A stretch of DNA of 6,962 nt from an uncultured Ruminococcus sp. (GCA_900543105.1 UQQA01000128.1:1-6962); one strand, 5' to 3'. Numbered from the stretch's first letter, positions 1 to 6,803 are shown. A program made the numbers and translations. The notes: generated by a model not told the origin, from the sequence alone.

Positions 1-44
1 TAATAAATGTATAGAAATTTATTTTTTTATGAAATTATTGCAGA

Positions 45-51
45 AAGGCGG
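45..51 (+). promoter_or_regulatory. Ribosome binding site of the SDR gene
   Basis: The purine-rich stretch AAGGCGG lies 8 bases upstream of the ATG at 60, a normal Shine-Dalgarno spacing, and supports that ATG as the start. The remaining upstream sequence (1-44) is AT-rich. I could not place a convincing -35/-10 pair in it, and the promoter may lie outside the window. Confidence 0.7.
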
Positions 52-59
52 AAACCATT

Positions 60-806
60 ATGAGATTAAACGGAAAAGTCGCTGTTGTTACAGGCGGAAG
101 CAGAGGCATCGGTTTTGCTGTTGTCAAAGCTTTTTTGAAAGAGGGCGCTTCGGTCATTCTTTGCGCAAGCAAAAAAGAAACAGCCGATAAGGCGGTTTCC
201 GACATAAAGGCAGAATGTCCCGATGCAAAGGTCGAAGGTATTTTCCCGAACCTCGCCGACTTTGCGAAAGTAAAAGAAACAATGAACGGCATTGCCGAAA
301 AATACGGCAGGATAGATATTCTCATCAACAATGCAGGCGTTGCCGATATGATGAAATTCTCCGATTATACCGAAGAAAATTTCGACAGGGTAATGGATCT
401 CAATCTGAAAGCTGTATTCAACTGCTCGAAAGCGGCTGCGGATATTATGACGAAGCAGGGTTCGGGCGTTATCCTCAACACCTCATCTATGGTAAGTATT
501 TACGGTCAGCCGTCGGGCATCGCATATCCGACATCAAAATTCGCGGTGAACGGCTTTACGCTCTCGCTCGCAAGGGAACTCGGACCGTGCGGAATAAGGG
601 TAAACGCAGTTGCTCCCGGCATCACCGAAACGGATATGATGAAATCCGTTCCGAAGTCGGTGATAGAGCCGCTCGTTGCTCAGATACCGCTCAGACGTCT
701 CGGACAGCCCGAGGATATCGCAAATGCTTTTGTTTTCCTCGCTTCGGACGAGGCTTCATACATCACGGGCGTTGTTCTTCAGGTGGACGGACTTGCACGT
801 TCATAA
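60..806 (+). CDS. SDR-family NAD(P)-dependent oxidoreductase (FabG-like)
   Basis: This is a 248-residue cytoplasmic classical short-chain dehydrogenase/reductase, the usual length for the family. Seen in the sequence: the Rossmann cofactor motif TGGSRGIG (residues 11-18), NNAG (90-93), the structural Asn115 in DLNL, the catalytic triad Ser143, Tyr156 and Lys160 (YPTSK), and the VNAVAPG segment (181-187) that closes over the nicotinamide. Arg15 and the lack of an acidic residue at the end of the second strand (LCASKKE, 34-40) favour NADP(H) over NAD(H); this is inference. The closest familiar members are FabG-type 3-oxoacyl-ACP reductases, but sugar, steroid and other alcohol dehydrogenases share these motifs and no fatty-acid synthesis gene is adjacent, so the substrate is undetermined. 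The usual C-terminal DGG is DGL here. The gene stands alone on the plus strand and converges on the GTPase-nuclease gene across a shared terminator. The ATG is supported by an AAGGCGG ribosome binding site. Confidence 0.93.
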   Translation: MRLNGKVAVVTGGSRGIGFAVVKAFLKEGASVILCASKKETADKAVSDIKAECPDAKVEGIFPNLADFAKVKETMNGIAEKYGRIDILINNAGVADMMKFSDYTEENFDRVMDLNLKAVFNCSKAAADIMTKQGSGVILNTSSMVSIYGQPSGIAYPTSKFAVNGFTLSLARELGPCGIRVNAVAPGITETDMMKSVPKSVIEPLVAQIPLRRLGQPEDIANAFVFLASDEASYITGVVLQVDGLARS

Positions 807-812
807 TATAAT

Positions 813-861
813 ACAAAATAAAAAGGACGCTGTGAATTGTGCAGCGTCCTTTTTATTTTGT
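813..861. terminator. Bidirectional intrinsic terminator between convergent genes
   Basis: The arms at 813-832 and 842-861 are perfect 20-base reverse complements around a 9-base loop. Each has a GC-rich core (GGACGCTG/CAGCGTCC) flanked by A-rich sequence on one side and T-rich sequence on the other. Read on either strand, the core hairpin is followed by a TTTTTATTTT tract, so it should stop both the SDR transcript (stop codon at 804-806) and the opposing GTPase-nuclease transcript. The last base of the repeat, 861, is also the last base of the opposing gene's TGA stop codon (863-861), a very compact arrangement. Confidence 0.93.
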
Positions 862-3425
862 CACAGTGTTTCTATCAACTCGCGGATAGCCTTTTCTGTG
901 CGCTTTATCTCATCATAAAACTCCGAAGCGGATATGCGGTATGCTCCGTTGCCGAGGATTATCGTCTGTTCAAGGTTATCCGAGGTCGCAACCCTCACTC
1001 GATGCTCCTTGCTCAGATCGTGCGTTGCTTTTTCGATATAAGTATCGGCGGTCTCGGCTTCTTTCGTGTAAACGACAGTGATGTTGTTGACCTTTTCGAC
1101 TTCACCGACCGAGCCTTTTACCTTATATGCATCAAAGACAAGGATAAGGCTGCACTGTCGGAAGCCCTGATAGTTGCAGAGCATATTTATCAGCATACTT
1201 CGGGCAAGGTCGAGATTTTCCTCGGCGGCTTTTTTCAGCTCGTCCCATGCGAAGATTATGTTATATCCGTCAACGAGGAGATATTCGGGACCTTTCGGGA
1301 TAGGTGAAGCCTTGAACTTTTTCGATGAAGCAGGCTCTTTTTCCGTGTACATCGCGGTGCGCTTGTCACGCTTTATCGGGCCGTATGTCCGCTCGAATAT
1401 TTCCATAAGCTCCTTGTCCTCGACAAGTCGATCACGGTAGGAGCTTACCTGCTGTCTTGTTATCGGCTCGAAAAAGTCATCGTTTCGCTCTTTGAGTGCG
1501 CTTTCGAGGTGCATATAGCTGCCAACCTCGTTCCATTTTACGTTAAAGCCTGCACCGTGAGCGCAGAATACCGAGTCAGCGGAATTGTCGAGGTCGCTTT
1601 CGGGGTCATAGCCTGCGGCGGCGATGATCTCATCTTGGTTATGGCACGGGAAATAGCCTTTTACCGTACAGATAAGCCTGCCCCTGCCGTGGGTGTAACC
1701 AATAACGTCCGAATGGTAGTCCTGCATTTCCGAAACGGGAGCGTTTCCGATTATGACCGTCGTTTCGCCGTTGGAAATGGGCGGCTCGAATTCGCCGCAC
1801 ATCTGCTGAATGTCCGTCAAGGCTCTGCCGACGTTTTCGTTCGGAATTTCAAGTCTGAAATCATAGCGAGGTTCAAGGAGAACGCTTTTCGCTTTCATAA
1901 GACCGTTGCGCACGGCTCTCCACGAAGCCTGACGGAAATCACCGCCCTCAGTATGTTTAAGATGCGCTCTGCCCGAGGCGAGGGTTATCTTCACATCGGT
2001 CAGCGGCGAACCCGTTAGAACGCCGAGATGCGTTTTTTCCTGCAAATTTGAGAGAATAAGCCTTTGCCAGTTCTTGTCGAGGTCGTCCTCACGGCAGGAG
2101 GAACAAAACCTAACACCGCTCCCCCGTTCCGCAGGTTCAAGGATAAGATGCACTTCCGCATAGTGACGGAGCGGCTCATAATGTCCCACGCCCTCGACCT
2201 TGTTTTCGATAGTTTCCTTGTAGGTTATGCCGCCGTTGCTGAAATCGACATTCATTCCGAAGCGTTCGGCAATGATGCTTTTCAGTATTTCAAGCTGGAT
2301 TTTGCCCATTAAGGCAATGTGTATCTCCTGCAGCTGCTCGTTCCGGACGATGTGGAGCTGAGGGTCTTCCTCCTCCAGTATGCGAAGCTTGCTCAAAGCA
2401 GTGTGAGCGTCAACATCGGGCGGCAGGTCAATTCTGTATGAAAGCACGGGTTCTATCACGGGTGAGAACGAGTCACGCTCCGCACCAAGTCCCTGACCCG
2501 TTACGGTTTTTGTCAGACCCGTTACGGCGCAGACAGTTCCCGCCACCGCTTCGTCAACGGCTTGGAATTTTGCACCCGAGTAAATTCGTATTTGATTGAC
2601 CTTTTCCGTCCATCTTTTGCCGAAGTCGCTCACGGCGGTACGGACTTTAAGACTTCCGCCCGTTATCTTCATATAGGAAAGTCGGTTGCCCTGACCGTCA
2701 TCGGCAATTTTGAAAACCTTTGCGCCGAACTCGTTTCCGAAAACGGGCTGTGCGGTATAGCCGCACAAGACTTCGATAAATTCGTCAACGCCGATATCTT
2801 TAAGTGCCGAGCCGAAACAGCATGGGAAGATCCTTCGTCCTGCTATAGCCGAAACGATGTCCCCGTCATTTACGCTCCCGTTTTCAAGAAACTGCTCCAT
2901 AAGAATATTGTCGCACATCGAAACTGCTTCATAAAAGGCTTCTGAGCTTCTGTCAGCGGAAAAATCAACAAAGCCTGTGCCGAAACGCTTTGTCAATTCG
3001 CCGATAAGGTCGGAGTTCCGATTTTCGGAGATATCCATTTTGTTTATGAATAAAAATGTCGGGATATTGTACCTGCTCAGAAGCCGCCAGAGCGTTTCGG
3101 TGTGGCTCTGAACGCCGTCCGTACCGCTTATGACAAGCACTGCATAGTCAAGCACCTGCAGAACACGCTCCGCTTCGACAGAAAAATCGATATGCCCCGG
3201 CGTGTCGAGCAATGAGATTATGCAGTCACCGCGTTTAAGCACTGCCTGCTTTGAAAATATGGTTATTCCCCTGCTTCGTTCGAGGGAATTGTTATCGAGA
3301 AAGGTATCTCCGTGGTCAACTCTGCCGAGCCTGCGAATTTCGCCAGTTTTGTACAGAAGCATTTCGGAAAGGGTCGTTTTTCCTGCGTCAACGTGCGCAA
3401 GTATTCCTATTGTAAGACGTTTCAT
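861..3425 (-). CDS. TetM/EF-G-like translational GTPase fused to a C-terminal YacP/Rae1-type NYN domain
   Basis: This is an 854-residue cytoplasmic protein. Residues 1-640 have the layout of EF-G and TetM-type ribosomal protection proteins. The GTPase domain shows G1 AHVDAGKT (10-17), G2 RGIT (52-55), G3 DTPGH (74-78), G4 NKMD (128-131) and G5 GSAL (205-208). Domains II-V follow (about 230-610), with the domain IV tip at 484-500 reading GRAHLKHTEGGDFRQAS. A charged linker (about 645-710) leads to an NYN/PIN-like domain (712-854) that matches Bacillus YacP/Rae1 almost throughout: VDGYN, VFDAY, ETAD and ATSD. The candidate metal-binding acids are Asp719, Asp765, Asp794 and Asp816. TetM itself is about 640 residues, so roughly 215 residues are extra. 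From family knowledge, TetM-like GTPases bind the ribosome at the A-site side and Rae1 cuts mRNA in the A site; a joint ribosome-dependent nuclease is inference. The domain IV tip lacks the Pro-Val type TetM loop, so tetracycline resistance is doubtful. The start is Met at 3425 (MKRLTIGILAHVD), because the in-frame ATG at 3461 lies inside the promoter. The gene has its own promoter and ends at the shared terminator. Confidence 0.93.
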   Translation of the reverse strand: MKRLTIGILAHVDAGKTTLSEMLLYKTGEIRRLGRVDHGDTFLDNNSLERSRGITIFSKQAVLKRGDCIISLLDTPGHIDFSVEAERVLQVLDYAVLVISGTDGVQSHTETLWRLLSRYNIPTFLFINKMDISENRNSDLIGELTKRFGTGFVDFSADRSSEAFYEAVSMCDNILMEQFLENGSVNDGDIVSAIAGRRIFPCCFGSALKDIGVDEFIEVLCGYTAQPVFGNEFGAKVFKIADDGQGNRLSYMKITGGSLKVRTAVSDFGKRWTEKVNQIRIYSGAKFQAVDEAVAGTVCAVTGLTKTVTGQGLGAERDSFSPVIEPVLSYRIDLPPDVDAHTALSKLRILEEEDPQLHIVRNEQLQEIHIALMGKIQLEILKSIIAERFGMNVDFSNGGITYKETIENKVEGVGHYEPLRHYAEVHLILEPAERGSGVRFCSSCREDDLDKNWQRLILSNLQEKTHLGVLTGSPLTDVKITLASGRAHLKHTEGGDFRQASWRAVRNGLMKAKSVLLEPRYDFRLEIPNENVGRALTDIQQMCGEFEPPISNGETTVIIGNAPVSEMQDYHSDVIGYTHGRGRLICTVKGYFPCHNQDEIIAAAGYDPESDLDNSADSVFCAHGAGFNVKWNEVGSYMHLESALKERNDDFFEPITRQQVSSYRDRLVEDKELMEIFERTYGPIKRDKRTAMYTEKEPASSKKFKASPIPKGPEYLLVDGYNIIFAWDELKKAAEENLDLARSMLINMLCNYQGFRQCSLILVFDAYKVKGSVGEVEKVNNITVVYTKEAETADTYIEKATHDLSKEHRVRVATSDNLEQTIILGNGAYRISASEFYDEIKRTEKAIRELIETL

Positions 3426-3429
3426 CAAA

Positions 3430-3434
3430 TCACC
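3430..3434 (-). promoter_or_regulatory. Ribosome binding site that decides the start of the GTPase-nuclease gene
   Basis: On the minus strand GGTGA precedes the ATG at 3425 by 4 bases (GGTGATTTGATG). The spacing is slightly short, but the in-frame ATG 12 codons upstream (3461) has only AT-rich sequence before it and lies in the promoter spacer. The protein beginning at 3425 also starts as EF-G/TetM proteins do, a few residues before the first strand of the GTPase fold. Confidence 0.7.
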
Positions 3435-3451
3435 AATCAGCGTTTTTTTAT

Positions 3452-3480
3452 ATTTTAGCATATTAATTTGTTTTTTTCAA
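3452..3480 (-). promoter_or_regulatory. Sigma-A type promoter of the GTPase-nuclease gene
   Basis: On the minus strand a -35 box TTGAAA (3480-3475) is followed by a 17-base spacer and a -10 box TAAAAT (3457-3452). TG at 3460-3459 provides an extended -10 element. The expected transcription start is near 3445, giving a leader of only about 20 bases. That leaves no room for the leader-peptide attenuator known from classical tet(M). No copy of the GTCTAT-N4-ATAGAC dyad was seen here. Confidence 0.75.
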
Positions 3481-3552
3481 CTGCTAATACTGATTTTAAG
3501 CAAACACGCAGACAAAATCGGCACATCATCCGTTCAGCCGTGAGCCTGAGGC
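3462..3552. other. Intergenic spacer between the M56 protease gene and the GTPase-nuclease gene
   Basis: This 91-base gap holds the -35 half of the downstream promoter at its left end. Only a weak 4-bp hairpin (AGCC/GGCT, 3543-3553) follows the TAA stop of the protease gene, with no T tract after it. I see no convincing terminator, so transcripts of the repressor-protease operon may run on into the GTPase-nuclease gene. Confidence 0.5.
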
Positions 3553-6438
3553 TTATATTGGTGAATTTTCAAGCCCTATGCTGTTAATTATCGCACTGCG
3601 AACCTCTTCGGTAAGGCTCTCATCTGCGTAAAATCTGATATCTGCGCTCAGACCGTTTCTTGTTACGATGTATTCATAAATTTCCGTGCCGTAGGATATT
3701 TTATGCACCATATAGTCGAAGCCTCCACCGGCTGTTGTTTCGTCTATTACTTCATCATCGGAGGAAAAAGAATAGTCCCGATCTTCGACCGCATTGTAAA
3801 CGCTGTCTATCCGAAATATAGGCTTGCCGTAATAATATCCCGAGCTGTCTATAGGTGTCCATTCGCTCGGCATCCTGAACGAGATCACAGCCGTTCCGTT
3901 CTCATCGTCCGAAGTAACAGTTCCGTCTGCGTTAAGTGTTACTATCGGCATTTCCGCCGTGATATCCTGCATTGCATTTATGTCGATCACAGTGTGAACA
4001 GGTGCGATGCTTACCGTTCTGAGAATATCCTCCGCTTCTGAAAAGCTGAATTCTTCGTCGCCGGAAAATCTGAACACCGCATAATATCCGTTTTGGTGAA
4101 CAACGAAATAATGTGTGTCATATACGCCGTCATGATCCTCCATTGAGGTGTGGATATAATAGCTGTAAGGGTCGTTCTCACCGCCGTATTTCTCGTCAAG
4201 CTTTTGTATCTCACGTCCCGAAACCATATCAGTCAAAAAGCCCTCGGTCATAAGTCCGCAGCTGTCGGGATAAACGACATTCTGTTCAAGCATTTTTTTG
4301 TCGCCGAGCATAAATAAGCCGTATCCGTCAGCGACCCAGTCCTTGGGAACGGAAAAGCGAATGTCAACGATCTCTGCACTTCCGATAAAATTGTATGCGC
4401 CGTATTCATCGGGGAAAACTATCTGACGTTTTAATGATATCTGCTGTAAATGTGTATGTACGAAAGCAGGCTCGTCAACTGTATCATCATCGGAAACGTC
4501 CTCGGGTTCTTCGTCATTCAGTGTCATCGTGAGGAAATATGCAGGCTGTTCAAGACCGATATCACTCATGGGTTCGCCGCCGTACTCAACTGTCACACTG
4601 TCGCCGACATTGGCGAAATTATTTCCGATGAGGGAGCGGCTGTAAACTACAGCAGGCTCGTTTGCCTTGAAAAGCCCCGAGTCCTCTTTCGGTATAATGA
4701 CATACTTCTGCCATTCATAACCCGTTATCTGTTCGTTGCCGCTGACCTCGGAGATCGTTGCCGTAAACTGTCGGGGCGAATAATTAACCTCATCAACGAT
4801 ACGGAAGCCGTTTTCGTTTGCGGCGGTGATGATGTATGACTGCACGAAATTTCCGTCAAGCCTGTACTCCGCAAAAACTTCAACAATGCTGTCTTTTTCA
4901 TTCACATTGTACTGCTCCGAAAGCGGCGGCAAGGTGTATTTCCAAGCCTCGTGGAAAAAGCTGTCCTGCTGAACAGTGAGCGTGAAAATATCATCATCGG
5001 GAACGTTTTTGCCGTTGAGATAGGCTCTTGCCGCATCTGTCGGATTGGTGAATTTTCCCGTAACATTGCCGCCGGCGGCTTTGAGCCGATATATCTCCCA
5101 GCCGTATTGTACATACCAAAGCTCATCGTCCATTACAAAAATATAGCTGTCAAAGCCGTCCGTATCGGTGAAGATTTCAGCGCAGTATTTGTTTTTGCAG
5201 TCGGAAAGGTGCTTTGCTCCGTCCTGCCAGCCGATGCCCTCCATGCTGTTGTATGTGCTGTCCCATTCTTTGTCGGTGAAAGGTATCTCCATAGGCTCGG
5301 AAAGCGTGTATGTATGCATCATATTCTCGCCCGATATCGTGAGCGTTCCGTCCTTTATTTCGTACGTCCAGCCGTTGTTATCGCCAAAGTACGAGTTCTT
5401 GTAAGGCGCAGTGTACAGAAGCTTATCCGTGACGTAAGTTCCGTTCGGTATAGGCTCGAAAATGCTGTCCTTTTTCACCGCATTTGTCAGCAGGCAGACT
5501 GCGGCGGCAATAACTGCGATGACCGCTGAGACAACGGCAATGACCTTCGGTTTTTTCGCACCGAGAATGCCTTTTATGCGGCTTTTTATATTGCTTTCGC
5601 CGAAGCTGAGAACACCGCCGAGGGAGAGCCTGTTCTGTTTGAGCGAAATGTTCAGAAGTGCGTTTGCGTACGCCTTTTTCACGTCCGCATCAAAGCTTCC
5701 GAGCGCCTTTTCATCGCAGGAAAGCTCCATATCCTTTGCCATGAGCCGATAGGAGAGCCACACCATCGGGTTGAACCAGTGAACGCAGAGCGCCGCCATT
5801 GCGATGAGCTTCACGATATAGTCCTTTCGGTCAATGTGTGTCTGTTCGTGTGCGATTATGTAAGGTCTGTCCCCGTCGGCGAGGTCTTCGGGGAGATATA
5901 TGTGCGGTTTTATCAAGCCGAAAACGAACGGCGTTTCGATGCTTTCGCAGGTGTAAACATTTCCGTCCGAAAGCTTCGCATTCCTCACCTTTTTCCTGAC
6001 GGAAGCATAAGAAATCACTGAGTAAACAGCCATTGCAAGCACTCCGAACGCCCAGACAAACGCTCCGACAGCCATTGCGGTCTGCATCGGGTTTGCGCTT
6101 GCGGTCGGCTGTGCAGGGGGAAGCTGTTCGCTTATCGCATTGTTCACGGGAGGAACGGAAACGGTTATCCTCGGCTCTGCGGCATATTCAATATCGTTCG
6201 GGATAAACTCCATCTGCCCCGATGATATCGCAGGCTTTTCGGGAACAAGCACGTTGAAGATGCTTACCGCCGATGAGAACGAAAACGGGCACAAAAGGCG
6301 TATCCCGAGTATCGCCCAAAGCAGATAGGAATACTTTTTCGGGAGCTTTTTCATTGCGATGCGCAGGATAATTACTGCGGCGGCGATGTATGCGCCCGTT
6401 ATGCTCATATTGAGTACAGTTCTGAAAATTTCCGTCAT
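3553..6438 (-). CDS. BlaR1/MecR1-like M56 membrane metalloprotease with a non-penicillin-binding sensor region
   Basis: This is a 961-residue membrane signal transducer. The N-terminal part follows BlaR1: membrane helices at about 9-29, 36-60 and 120-144, a cytoplasmic gluzincin domain with zinc motif HEQTH (197-201) and a probable third ligand Glu238 in MELSCDE, then a fourth helix (about 298-318). The conserved segment around LSFGESNIKSR (277-287) carries a Ser278-Phe279 pair where I recall BlaR1 autocleavage occurring. Residues 321-961 should be outside the cell. They lack the SxxK/SxN/KTG set of the BlaR1 penicillin-binding domain and instead show: a lipocalin-like beta-rich stretch (about 331-455), a second unit (460-555), a small beta domain resembling DUF3221 (556-640), an acidic linker (641-657), and two related repeats (686-812, 848-956). 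BlaR1 is about 585-600 residues, so this sensor is far larger. The gene follows the BlaI-type repressor gene after 5 bases. ATG 6438 is preferred because AGGTGA lies 5 bases before it; GTG 6447, overlapping the repressor stop, is the alternative. The family call is secure; ligand and output are unknown. Confidence 0.9.
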   Translation of the reverse strand: MTEIFRTVLNMSITGAYIAAAVIILRIAMKKLPKKYSYLLWAILGIRLLCPFSFSSAVSIFNVLVPEKPAISSGQMEFIPNDIEYAAEPRITVSVPPVNNAISEQLPPAQPTASANPMQTAMAVGAFVWAFGVLAMAVYSVISYASVRKKVRNAKLSDGNVYTCESIETPFVFGLIKPHIYLPEDLADGDRPYIIAHEQTHIDRKDYIVKLIAMAALCVHWFNPMVWLSYRLMAKDMELSCDEKALGSFDADVKKAYANALLNISLKQNRLSLGGVLSFGESNIKSRIKGILGAKKPKVIAVVSAVIAVIAAAVCLLTNAVKKDSIFEPIPNGTYVTDKLLYTAPYKNSYFGDNNGWTYEIKDGTLTISGENMMHTYTLSEPMEIPFTDKEWDSTYNSMEGIGWQDGAKHLSDCKNKYCAEIFTDTDGFDSYIFVMDDELWYVQYGWEIYRLKAAGGNVTGKFTNPTDAARAYLNGKNVPDDDIFTLTVQQDSFFHEAWKYTLPPLSEQYNVNEKDSIVEVFAEYRLDGNFVQSYIITAANENGFRIVDEVNYSPRQFTATISEVSGNEQITGYEWQKYVIIPKEDSGLFKANEPAVVYSRSLIGNNFANVGDSVTVEYGGEPMSDIGLEQPAYFLTMTLNDEEPEDVSDDDTVDEPAFVHTHLQQISLKRQIVFPDEYGAYNFIGSAEIVDIRFSVPKDWVADGYGLFMLGDKKMLEQNVVYPDSCGLMTEGFLTDMVSGREIQKLDEKYGGENDPYSYYIHTSMEDHDGVYDTHYFVVHQNGYYAVFRFSGDEEFSFSEAEDILRTVSIAPVHTVIDINAMQDITAEMPIVTLNADGTVTSDDENGTAVISFRMPSEWTPIDSSGYYYGKPIFRIDSVYNAVEDRDYSFSSDDEVIDETTAGGGFDYMVHKISYGTEIYEYIVTRNGLSADIRFYADESLTEEVRSAIINSIGLENSPI
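3571..3897 (-). repeat. Second copy of a duplicated domain in the M56 protein (residues 848-956)
   Basis: This copy contains ISFRMPSEW near its start and EYIVTRNGLSADIRFYADES followed by an acidic helix ending in INSIGL. It pairs with residues 686-812. The similarity is at protein level only and moderate, so the duplication is old or was acquired as divergent modules. Confidence 0.6.
4003..4383 (-). repeat. First copy of a duplicated domain in the M56 protein (residues 686-812)
   Basis: This copy contains IRFSVPKDW near its start and YFVVHQNGYYAVFRFSGDEE followed by an acidic helix ending in LRTVSI. The same order of elements recurs in residues 848-956: FxxPxxW, a strand pair ending in NG, an RF strand, then a C-terminal helix. 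Confidence 0.6.
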
Positions 6439-6450
6439 ATCTATCACCTC
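6439..6450 (-). promoter_or_regulatory. Ribosome binding site of the M56 protease gene, inside the end of the repressor gene
   Basis: On the minus strand GAGAGGTGATAG precedes ATG 6438, and the AGGTGA core (6449-6444) is 5 bases from it. The same bases encode the last codons and TGA stop (6446-6444) of the repressor, a translational-coupling arrangement. A GTG at 6447-6445 overlaps that stop but lies within the Shine-Dalgarno core itself, which makes it a poor start. Confidence 0.75.
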
Positions 6451-6797
6451 TCCGTATGATCATCAATGAGCTTTTTCAGCTCTTCAGCCTCTGCTTTGGT
6501 TATCCTTTCTTTCTGCAAAAACGCCGTCAGGAACATCGGCAGTGAGCCGCCGTAATCCTTTGAGATAAGGCTCTCCGAACGTTCGGTCAGCACCTCTTCA
6601 CGGGAGCAGAGCGATGTTATCACGGCATTTTCGCTTTTAACAAAGCCTTTGCCCGAGAGCTTTTTTATAACGGTATAAACGGTGGATTTTTTCCAGCCGA
6701 GGCTGTCAAAGGCACGCGTCACAAGCTCGCCCGAACGTATCGGCTCGTTTTCCCATATCAGCTCCATAAGCTTTAACTCGCTGTCCGGAATTTTCAT
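6444..6797 (-). CDS. BlaI/MecI/CopY-family winged-helix transcriptional repressor
   Basis: This is a 117-residue DNA-binding repressor acting as a dimer, slightly shorter than the usual 120-128 residues. The winged-helix domain (about 1-65) opens with the family pattern IPDSELKLMELIW (3-15). A recognition-helix region KKSTVYTVIKKLSGKG (36-51) follows, then a wing ending near residue 65. The C-terminal dimerisation part (75-117) contains FLTAFLQKERIT (89-100), which aligns with the region cut in staphylococcal BlaI/MecI during induction; the equivalent bond here would be around Ala92-Phe93 (inference). It is the first gene of an operon with the M56 protease, the standard partner of this family. 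The ATG at 6797 follows an AAGGGGG ribosome binding site. The promoter overlaps two dyads likely to be its own operators, so autorepression is expected. The targets are not beta-lactam genes within this window. Confidence 0.93.
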   Translation of the reverse strand: MKIPDSELKLMELIWENEPIRSGELVTRAFDSLGWKKSTVYTVIKKLSGKGFVKSENAVITSLCSREEVLTERSESLISKDYGGSLPMFLTAFLQKERITKAEAEELKKLIDDHTER

Positions 6798-6803
6798 ATA
6801 AAT

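Noticed and set aside
10..33. Possible -10 boxes (TATAGA, TATGAA) upstream of the SDR gene
   Set aside because: No -35 box lies at the right distance for the second, and that of the first would fall outside the window. The AT-rich sequence makes chance matches likely.
215..811. Second-frame open frame inside the SDR gene
   Set aside because: It is arginine- and cysteine-rich out-of-frame sequence over an intact SDR reading frame.
837..1307. Plus-strand open frame of 156 codons opposite the NYN domain
   Set aside because: It is antisense to a well-conserved domain, starts inside the terminator hairpin, has no ribosome binding site and shows no recognisable motif.
1509..2018. Plus-strand open frame of 169 codons
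   Set aside because: It is a shadow of the GTPase gene, where codon bias removes stops on the other strand. The minus-strand product is clearly the real one.
861..3425. Classical acquired tetracycline resistance gene tet(M)/tet(O)
   Set aside because: The protein is about 215 residues longer, has a nuclease domain, lacks the Pro-Val loop in domain IV and has no attenuator leader. No mobile-element sequence is nearby.
3543..3553. Possible terminator after the M56 protease gene
   Set aside because: The stem is only 4 bp (AGCC/GGCT) and no T tract follows on the minus strand.
4951..5529. Plus-strand open frame of 192 codons
   Set aside because: It is antisense to the M56 protein outer region. 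Its composition is biased and it has no family features.
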